From assembly GCA_027347805.1 (NCBI GenBank), contig DAIEQP010000213.1, positions 1 to 12,326 of the forward strand: DNA of 12,326 nt, given 5' to 3'. A program made the translations under genes and the position numbers. The notes beneath the pieces were generated by a model. It searched no databases and had not been told where the DNA came from. It worked only from the letters and a program-made list of their open reading frames with translations. The DNA is from Ignavibacteria bacterium. GTDB lineage: Bacteria > Bacteroidota > Ignavibacteria > Ignavibacteriales > Melioribacteraceae. Shown here one piece after another: positions 7,024 to 12,326 of the stretch (position 1 is the first letter of the stretch; every line of letters begins with the position of its first letter).

Positions 7024-8289
7024 CTAAAATTTAGTAGTAAACCAATAATTTATTTTGAAGAGGAATCTGAAATCATCACGATATATTTCGTTGTTGGAAA
7101 ACTGTGTCTGAAAATCAAAAGACCAGGTTTTCCATGGACGCAGATTAACACCTGCAAGCACAGATGTAATATTATTTGTTTCAGAATCCTTAGTAAGTTT
7201 GTACGACGTGTATGAAATTCCAACAGATGGAGTTACAAGTCCATCTCTATAACTTTTAGCCAGATATAGAGAAATGTTATCGAGTTCTCCGGCATAACCA
7301 AAACTCTTTCTAAAACTTATGCTGCCAATTCCTGTGTAAGCACCTAATGTTAAGCGGGAAGAGTTTTCTTCCTCGTATTTAACGTACCCGTACTTTCCAA
7401 AGAATGTTAAATCAGAGTTGTATTTATAATCCAATCCGCCTTCATATTCTTCTGTATGTCCAAAATCGAAAACTGAGAAAATTGAATTGTAGCGGATTTT
7501 AGGTTCGCGCCAGTTGAAATAACCTGTGATTCCAATATCTTCTGTAGCCCAGTATTTTCCAGTAGCTTCAATTTTTGATGTCTCATTGTAATTTAAATCA
7601 TATTCGTAAGCTGTAGTAATATCCAGCAATCCCGGTAATTCATAAGCTGCTTCACCGGAAAGAAATTTGAATTGATTTGAATTCTGTTGGATGAGAAGCG
7701 TAATAGGATCCAGGTTCTCGTCTAATCGTAATGCATCGTAATCCATCGGTTTGTAATTTTTATCGTAAAAACTAACAGCGAGATTAAGATGATCGACAGG
7801 ATTAGCATCGAATCTTGCGCCTAAAACATTATTGTCGCCAAGATCTTTAAGAAACTCTAACTTTTGATATGCAGGAAGATTTCCTCCGAAAAATCCTGTT
7901 AGAGCATATTTGTCATATTTTACTTTAACATTAATACCATCAAATAAACCACCGCTAACTGGTGCAAACAATGGCTGCCTGCCAAGTTTGATTGTAACCA
8001 TGTCGAACAAATCGCGAGCTTCGAGATATAAATTATAGAAACGTAATCTTGGGTCGCTATCGAGAGGAACGCCGATATTACTTTCGAAATTTACTCTTGT
8101 TCGTAGAGAAAATTTATCGTAATTAAAATTAAAGTTAAGTGCTTCGGTATTTCTAAGGTACGCATCAGATTTTTGCAGATTATCGTAACGCTGAAAACTG
8201 TAGAAAGATGAAGTGATTCTGCCGTTTAGATTCTGGGCAGAAATCATAAACGGCAGTATAATTAAAAAACTTAGGATGATTTTTTTCAT
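7024..8289 (-). CDS. Outer-membrane beta-barrel porin of the cytochrome conduit
   Basis: 421 residues with a signal peptide (MKKIILSFLI..., cleavage likely after ISA, residue 18). The mature part is dominated by alternating polar/hydrophobic strands rich in aromatic residues and Asp/Asn turns, for example LRTRVNFES, VKVKYDKYALTGFFGG and GGLDYKYNSDLTFFGKYGYV. It ends in INYWFTTKF, a C-terminal phenylalanine typical of the BAM recognition signal. There are no heme motifs or enzymatic domains. The length suits a barrel of roughly 18-22 strands (estimate). Sitting between the tetraheme and 14-heme cytochrome genes, it fits the sheath of a porin-cytochrome complex, which lets a multiheme cytochrome cross the outer membrane. 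An ordinary substrate porin is the alternative; the neighbours argue against it. The start is ATG 8287-8289 with only a weak GGGATAA site. Confidence 0.85.
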   Translation of the reverse strand: MKKIILSFLIILPFMISAQNLNGRITSSFYSFQRYDNLQKSDAYLRNTEALNFNFNYDKFSLRTRVNFESNIGVPLDSDPRLRFYNLYLEARDLFDMVTIKLGRQPLFAPVSGGLFDGINVKVKYDKYALTGFFGGNLPAYQKLEFLKDLGDNNVLGARFDANPVDHLNLAVSFYDKNYKPMDYDALRLDENLDPITLLIQQNSNQFKFLSGEAAYELPGLLDITTAYEYDLNYNETSKIEATGKYWATEDIGITGYFNWREPKIRYNSIFSVFDFGHTEEYEGGLDYKYNSDLTFFGKYGYVKYEEENSSRLTLGAYTGIGSISFRKSFGYAGELDNISLYLAKSYRDGLVTPSVGISYTSYKLTKDSETNNITSVLAGVNLRPWKTWSFDFQTQFSNNEIYRDDFRFLFKINYWFTTKF

Positions 8290-8308
8290 TTGTTATCCCA
8301 TTGAAAGA

Positions 8309-8857
8309 TTAGCCTTTCGGAACTTTATGAGCGATCTTTGCCCACATTTCGTCAACTTTAAATTCTTTGTGAGTTGGACTTTCAGCATTGTGGCATTGTG
8401 AACAAAGTTTAGCTTTATCATCTAAAGCTACCAATCCTTTTTTCTTTGCTTCTTCAGGATTTTTCATCACTGCCATTGATTTATAAGCAGAACCTGGTCC
8501 ATGGCAAGTTTCGCATTGAACGCCATCTTCCATTTTAAATTTAGCACCAAGCAATGCTTTATCAACATCATTACCGCTTACATGGCATTTTAAGCATTCT
8601 TTTGCTTCGGCAGCTTTACCTTTGATTCCTTTGTCGGCTGCAATTTTATCAGCTTCAGGAGTCTGTAAAGTTTTGAATGCTTGAGCATGTTTGCTTTCCT
8701 GCCAGATTTTTAATTGCTGTCCGGCTTTTTCACTTTTATGGCACATACCGCATACTTGTGTACCTTCGTATCCAAAAGGCTGAGCGAATGTAGAACCAGG
8801 TAATACTAAATAAAGAGCAACAGCAAAAACCACAACTACTGATAATCTTTTGAACAT
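8309..8857 (-). CDS. Periplasmic tetraheme cytochrome, c554-like
   Basis: 182 residues. Residues 1-25 form a signal peptide with cleavage after STFA. There are four CXXCH motifs (Cys36, 88, 115, 152). The layout fits the cytochrome c554 family: an early VCGMCH followed by IWQESKHAQAF, a mid ECLKCHVSG, VQCETCHGPGSAY, and a last LCSQCHN followed by SPTHKEF. Such proteins are small soluble electron carriers. Here it lies between the inner-membrane quinol-side genes and the porin conduit genes, so it probably shuttles electrons across the periplasm. It could be the first gene of its own transcript, because a 132-base gap precedes it. The start is ATG 8855-8857 with GGAGGA three bases upstream. 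It has the simplest and most acceptor-like architecture of the four multiheme proteins here. Confidence 0.9.
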   Translation of the reverse strand: MFKRLSVVVVFAVALYLVLPGSTFAQPFGYEGTQVCGMCHKSEKAGQQLKIWQESKHAQAFKTLQTPEADKIAADKGIKGKAAEAKECLKCHVSGNDVDKALLGAKFKMEDGVQCETCHGPGSAYKSMAVMKNPEEAKKKGLVALDDKAKLCSQCHNAESPTHKEFKVDEMWAKIAHKVPKG

Positions 8858-8877
8858 ATATCCTCCATGAGGTTAAG

Positions 8878-8919
8878 ATTATATAATTATTGTTATTAAA
8901 TTGTATAAAAGAACGTCAA
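8878..8919 (-). promoter_or_regulatory. Possible promoter ahead of the tetraheme/porin genes
   Basis: On the minus strand a perfect TATAAT (8878-8883) lies 18 bases after TATACA (8902-8907, four of six matches to TTGACA). A separate TTGACG is at 8914-8919. The TATAAT is 20 bases from the ATG, which would give a very short leader. The region is AT-rich, so chance matches are expected. No operator-like repeat is visible. Confidence 0.25.
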
Positions 8920-8989
8920 ACTCTTGTTTTAATATAGCCCAAATCGGTTAAATAGGCAACCAATCTTTTGAGCATTTTTTTATCGCTTT

Positions 8990-11407
8990 TTAAGATTTTG
9001 CTTCATTTACGCTTAAATTGAGCTTTTGTTCAAGCCAATTTCTTAATTCGTAATCATTATCAATTTCATGCTGTATTATTGAGTCCGGATTAAGCCCTTT
9101 CTTCTCAATTGCGGATGTAAAGAGCCAGGTCGCATTACTTACTTTTTTAGAATCTCTTTTTCCGGATTTGTACTCTTTCCATTCCAGTACCACTTTTCTA
9201 AAATGTTTTTCGTGATGGTGGCGGTAAGTATGAAGTGACATTTTACCATCAATCCAAGTTAGGCTCATTGGATATTCATGAGGATGGAAGATGACGAAGA
9301 ACCAATGCCAAACAATAATAGCAAGAGTAGCAAGAATTGCTTCATAAAAGTGAATTAACTCGCTAACTTTAATTAACCAGACCGGGGCCCAATCTCCAAC
9401 AATAGTAGGGAACCAAAGGATGAAACCGGTGATACCCATTACAATTGTTCCCCAAATTAAAGCCCAGTATTCAGCTTTTTCTGTATAATCATACTTTCCG
9501 AATTTTGGCTTTTCTTTAATAACCCTTAAATAATAAAGCACATTATCTCTTGCTTCAAGTACATCATTCCATGTTGGAATTAAATTAATCAATACATCTC
9601 TTCCGCGGGCAGTAAATAACAGATAACCAAGATGATATACTCCGGTTACTATCATTACAACTGCAGCTGTGCGGTGAATATATTGGCGAATTGTTTCGGT
9701 CATGCCAATTGTATGAATTAACTCTGCCCACCAGCTGTTCGGGTATTTTAATGCAAAGCCGGTAAAAGCAAGTATAATAAATGAAGATAACAAAAAGTAA
9801 TGTTGAACAACTTCATTTTTTGTGAATCTTGGAATTGTAATATCATTTTCCTGATGTTTTCTTTTCTTGCTTACTTCATATACAAATATCAGGAAGTTAT
9901 GTAAAACCATTCCGCCTATTACAGTTACAATTATCCAGAAATATACATTTGCAACAACGTCTTCAATTTTTGAAGCTTTAGTATCCTGTGATTTATGAGA
10001 ATAACTTTGAGAAAAAGTTTCTGTTGCAGTTGCATGACATTTTCTACAAGTAGCTGTTACATTGTTTTTGTTAACAGTGGATGCTTGATGAGATTTTGGA
10101 AGAATACTGTGAACACCATGACAGTCAATACACATTGCGGCTTCTTTATCACCTCGCATAACAGCAAGACCATGATAACTATCCTGATACTGTTTTACAT
10201 TTCCTGATTCAACACCGTAACGTTCAGCAATTCTTGGATTAGTATGACAAACCACACAAGTTTTTTCCTGAATAATTTTTACTTCGTTTTTCTTATCCTT
10301 TGTATTTACTGCATCAATTCCGTGCTCGTTGTGGCAATCATTACAAACTGGAGCTTCTCTAACACCTTTCTTGGCTCTAATCCAGTGGATGGAGCTTTCA
10401 TATTCTTCCTGAATCTTTTTATGGCACTGGCCGCATGTTGCCGGAACATTATATGCTGAAATTTTTGATCCCTGCTGAACGCGGTTTTTAATATCATGAA
10501 CACCGTGACATAAACTGCAATTTGCCGCCTCTAATTTTCCTTGTTGAACGAGTTTTCCATGCACTGAATGAGAATACAAAGCACCAGGATCTTTAACCCC
10601 GAATCCAAATTTTTCTACAAGTTTCGGATTGTCGTGACATTTTCCACATGTTGCGGCAAGGTTTTTTGGATAAACTGAACTAGAAGGATTCTTAACTTTT
10701 TGAATGTTGTGCGAACCATGGCAATTCCAGCATTTAGCAGCTTCATCAATTCCTTCACTTAAAGAAATTCCATGAATACTTTCTCGGTGTTCTTTTGCAA
10801 TTGCAGAGTGACAGATATAGCAGTCTGCCTTTTGTGTTTCTTTAATATTTTTAGGATGATTTGCTAAATTGTTTGAAATATAATTATGGCAATCGGCACA
10901 TTGTAAATTTTTATGAACTGTTGATGGTAGTGTAAGGCGAATATCAACTGCTTTGTGACAGCCAAGGCAAACATTTTTCTGAACAGAAACAGAATGATAA
11001 TTATTTGCCATCACCATGCTCGAATGACATTTCTGGCAAATGTTTTTCACTTTCAACGAATTAATTACCGGTGGTTTTTGAACATCATGAGTTCCGTGAC
11101 ATTTTTTACAGTCAGGTGGAGTTTTTACTTTGCCAACTAATCGATGGTGAATATCGCTTTTTACAGACTGCATTTTATCGTCGTGACAGGTTTCGCATTG
11201 AACCTTTTTAATTTTATTTTTATTGTCTGCATGACTTTCGTCAACAATATCAGCATGGCAATCCTGGCAGCTAATTGCATCATTATGCACTGATTTCTGA
11301 ATAAAGTTTTCGTGACAATCCAAGCAATTAAACTGCTGAGCTGAGATAATATTTAAACTCAAGAGGTAAAAAACTGATATAGCGATCAGAAATTTATTTA
11401 AACGCAT
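8990..11407 (-). CDS. CbcL-like fusion: 16-heme cytochrome c plus membrane cytochrome b
   Basis: 805 residues from ATG 11405-11407. This start is preferred over an in-frame TTG at 11422 because GGAGAA lies three bases upstream and the signal peptide (cleavage near ISA-Q) then begins properly. Residues about 28-460 carry sixteen CXXCH motifs (Cys28, 47, 71, 100, 124, 147, 170, 196, 226, 254, 297, 325, 355, 384, 426, 454), all before the membrane part. Five membrane segments follow (about 484-512, 536-554, 578-598, 647-666, 685-707). Histidines 536, 578, 592, 686 and 701 are placed as in FdnI/HydC-type diheme b cytochromes. The design matches CbcL of Geobacter, an inner-membrane quinol dehydrogenase for low-potential extracellular acceptors, but with more c hemes than CbcL as I recall it. 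It probably takes electrons from menaquinol and passes them to the periplasm. A cytoplasmic or soluble tail follows after about residue 725. It lies 18 bases after the neighbouring cytochrome b gene. Confidence 0.9.
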   Translation of the reverse strand: MRLNKFLIAISVFYLLSLNIISAQQFNCLDCHENFIQKSVHNDAISCQDCHADIVDESHADNKNKIKKVQCETCHDDKMQSVKSDIHHRLVGKVKTPPDCKKCHGTHDVQKPPVINSLKVKNICQKCHSSMVMANNYHSVSVQKNVCLGCHKAVDIRLTLPSTVHKNLQCADCHNYISNNLANHPKNIKETQKADCYICHSAIAKEHRESIHGISLSEGIDEAAKCWNCHGSHNIQKVKNPSSSVYPKNLAATCGKCHDNPKLVEKFGFGVKDPGALYSHSVHGKLVQQGKLEAANCSLCHGVHDIKNRVQQGSKISAYNVPATCGQCHKKIQEEYESSIHWIRAKKGVREAPVCNDCHNEHGIDAVNTKDKKNEVKIIQEKTCVVCHTNPRIAERYGVESGNVKQYQDSYHGLAVMRGDKEAAMCIDCHGVHSILPKSHQASTVNKNNVTATCRKCHATATETFSQSYSHKSQDTKASKIEDVVANVYFWIIVTVIGGMVLHNFLIFVYEVSKKRKHQENDITIPRFTKNEVVQHYFLLSSFIILAFTGFALKYPNSWWAELIHTIGMTETIRQYIHRTAAVVMIVTGVYHLGYLLFTARGRDVLINLIPTWNDVLEARDNVLYYLRVIKEKPKFGKYDYTEKAEYWALIWGTIVMGITGFILWFPTIVGDWAPVWLIKVSELIHFYEAILATLAIIVWHWFFVIFHPHEYPMSLTWIDGKMSLHTYRHHHEKHFRKVVLEWKEYKSGKRDSKKVSNATWLFTSAIEKKGLNPDSIIQHEIDNDYELRNWLEQKLNLSVNEAKS
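10013..10774 (-). repeat. Four tandem diheme repeat units inside the 16-heme domain
   Basis: Residues 212-465 of the fusion protein hold four copies of a unit: His-Gly (or His-Trp), then exactly 14 residues to the first cysteine of a CXXCH, commonly followed by a GxHxI-type turn, then 28, 28, 29 and 28 residues to a second CXXCH that usually follows Ala-Thr-Cys. First cysteines are at 226, 297, 355 and 426. The distances between units are 71, 58 and 71. The similarity is at protein level; at DNA level the copies have diverged, which points to an old duplication. Confidence 0.75.
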
Positions 11408-11410
11408 TAC

Positions 11411-11416
11411 TTCTCC
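11411..11416 (-). promoter_or_regulatory. Shine-Dalgarno deciding the start of the 16-heme fusion
   Basis: GGAGAA on the minus strand, three bases before ATG 11405-11407. It supports this ATG over the upstream in-frame TTG at 11422, which would add five residues (MYGEV) in front of the signal peptide. Confidence 0.6.
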
Positions 11417-11425
11417 ATACAAAAA

Positions 11426-12274
11426 TTATTGATACAAGAATATCATTGAGTATATGATTAAAATAACTAATGAAATACCAATAGTGAGCGCGGTAAAACC
11501 AAAAATCCTGGCAATTCTCTCAAGTCTTGGATCGGGAGCGTCGCCTAATTTTGCCTGAAGTTCTTCATTACTCATTATCTGCTCAAATTCCCGCGGTCTG
11601 TCTTCTTTTAATTCATCAATATGAACTTTGCCTGTGAATATTACGGTATCAATAGGAAACTTATCAGGTCTGAAATGAGTATTGAAAAAATGATATGTAA
11701 AAATAAAACCAACTGCAAGCAGTGCTTCATCGCTGTGAATAATTGTTGCTATATTTACAAACCAACCTGGTATACCAAGACTTGTAAAAAATTCCGGAAA
11801 CCAAAGCATCAAACCACTAGCCCCGATAACAGCAACGCCCCAGAAGACAGCCCAGTAATCAAATTTTTCCCAGTAAGTCCATCTACCATACTCAGGTCTT
11901 GGCCCTTTGCCAATAAACCATTTTGTTGTTGCTATTAATTCTTTTAAATCGGTTTTGTTTGGAACAAGAGAGTTTTCACCTTGGAAGAAATAAGTAAAGG
12001 AAATTTTCTTTTCTTTTTTCTTTCTTACAAGATAAAAAATATGGAGACCGAAATAGATAAAAGTAACAATTGCTGCAAAACGGTGGATAAATCCTGTAAC
12101 TTTATATCCGCCAAGCAGATTTGACAGAATCTGGAAAATACCTACTCCAGAAAATTTGATTATCATTCCTGTAATAGCTAGAGAAATGAAACTGGTTATT
12201 ACTAGCACATGTAAGAACCGTGAGTAGGAATCAAATCTTTCGTAATATTTTCCTTTAGTTTTTATTTCATTCAT
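11426..12274 (-). CDS. Membrane cytochrome b (FdnI/HydC-type), paralogue of the fusion's b domain
   Basis: 282 residues from ATG 12272-12274. An in-frame GTG at 12286 would add four. Five membrane segments are visible: about 20-42, 61-83, 139-161, 178-200 and a C-terminal one at 258-280. Histidines 22, 64, 78, 180 and 195 match the fusion protein's 536, 578, 592, 686 and 701 in order and nearly in spacing. Shared blocks include YWAxxWGxxVxGxxGxxLWFP and a final HP/RP-x-x-x-P turn. The family binds two b hemes and exchanges electrons with quinones (formate dehydrogenase gamma, Ni-hydrogenase cytochrome b). With no dehydrogenase subunit in view, it may pair with the fusion protein or with a product encoded upstream. 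The ATG overlaps the stop of a possible preceding gene (ATGAATGA). The ribosome site AAGGAAA is about 14 bases off, longer than ideal, so the start is uncertain. Confidence 0.85.
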   Translation of the reverse strand: MNEIKTKGKYYERFDSYSRFLHVLVITSFISLAITGMIIKFSGVGIFQILSNLLGGYKVTGFIHRFAAIVTFIYFGLHIFYLVRKKKEKKISFTYFFQGENSLVPNKTDLKELIATTKWFIGKGPRPEYGRWTYWEKFDYWAVFWGVAVIGASGLMLWFPEFFTSLGIPGWFVNIATIIHSDEALLAVGFIFTYHFFNTHFRPDKFPIDTVIFTGKVHIDELKEDRPREFEQIMSNEELQAKLGDAPDPRLERIARIFGFTALTIGISLVILIIYSMIFLYQ

Positions 12275-12326
12275 CTGATTTTTCACTTTCCTTAATTTTT
12301 TCTCGAAGTCTTTTTCTTTCTTTTAA
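12267..12326 (-). CDS. Possible C-terminus of an upstream gene (19 codons plus stop)
   Basis: The minus strand reads open from the window edge to TGA at 12267-12269, giving a highly charged tail (KERKRLREKIKES, then EKSDE). The stop overlaps the cytochrome b ATG within ATGAATGA, an arrangement common in operons. The other two frames of this stretch contain stops. The piece is too short to name, and Lys/Glu-rich open frames are easy to get by chance in AT-rich DNA. Confidence 0.35.
   Translation of the reverse strand, partial: LKERKRLREKIKESEKSDE

Noticed and set aside
8944..8963. Small hairpin (GGTT...AACC) downstream of the 16-heme gene as a terminator
   Set aside because: The stem is only four pairs with a mismatch above it, the loop is eight bases, and there is no T run after it on the minus strand.
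5820..11340. Recurring short words such as TGACA/TGGCA next to GCA, resembling a dispersed repeat or CRISPR-like array
   Set aside because: They are the reverse complements of CXXCH codons, with spacing set by protein heme motifs. There are no constant repeats of 25 bases or more and no unique spacers.
8990..11407. Catalytic multiheme reductase (nitrite, tetrathionate or hydroxylamine type) for the 16-heme protein
   Set aside because: All sixteen sites are CXXCH, with no CXXCK or other altered active-site motif, and the fused membrane b domain points to electron transfer instead.
11621..11938. Plus-strand 105-codon open frame, and other plus-strand frames such as 971-1165 and 2250-2513
   Set aside because: Each lies antisense to a well-supported gene, has low-complexity or odd composition, no recognisable motif and no ribosome site. 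They are shadows of coding sequence.

Overview
The window is AT-rich, and every gene I can support lies on the minus strand, so transcription runs from high to low coordinates. The content suggests a Gram-negative bacterium of the Bacteroidota/Chlorobi/Ignavibacteria group, with Ignavibacteria-like as my best guess. The reasons are low GC, the C5 (glutamyl-tRNA) heme pathway in the order hemX-hemA-hemC-hemD-hemE, an outer-membrane porin and lipoprotein, and a very dense set of multiheme c-type cytochromes. The taxonomic call is inference.

Right half (about 4734-12326): a respiratory cluster. In transcription order it holds the last codons of a possible upstream gene, a diheme-type membrane cytochrome b, and a large fusion of a 16-heme periplasmic domain with a second copy of that cytochrome b. 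After a 132-base gap come a secreted tetraheme c554-like cytochrome, an outer-membrane beta-barrel, a 14-heme periplasmic cytochrome and a 9-heme lipoprotein cytochrome. A strong intrinsic terminator closes the cluster. Together they could carry electrons from the quinol pool across the inner membrane, through a periplasmic shuttle and a porin-cytochrome conduit, to the cell surface. That is the logic of extracellular electron transfer in Geobacter (CbcL plus OmbB/OmaB/OmcB). I count 43 c-type heme sites (16+4+14+9), plus His ligands for up to four b hemes.

Left half (1 to about 4594): a tight heme-biosynthesis operon, hemX-hemA-hemC-hemD-hemE, with hemE cut by the window edge. It makes the tetrapyrrole that the upstream cytochromes need in large amounts.

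The clearest anomaly is in hemC. A single in-frame TAA (1832-1834) splits an otherwise full-length, collinear reading frame at the boundary before the domain that carries the cofactor cysteine. Other points of interest are the tandem paralogous cytochrome b units with nearly identical His spacing, a strict 14/28-residue periodicity in the 16-heme domain, Geobacter-type CX4CH heme motifs in the lipoprotein, and TTG starts for hemC and hemE.
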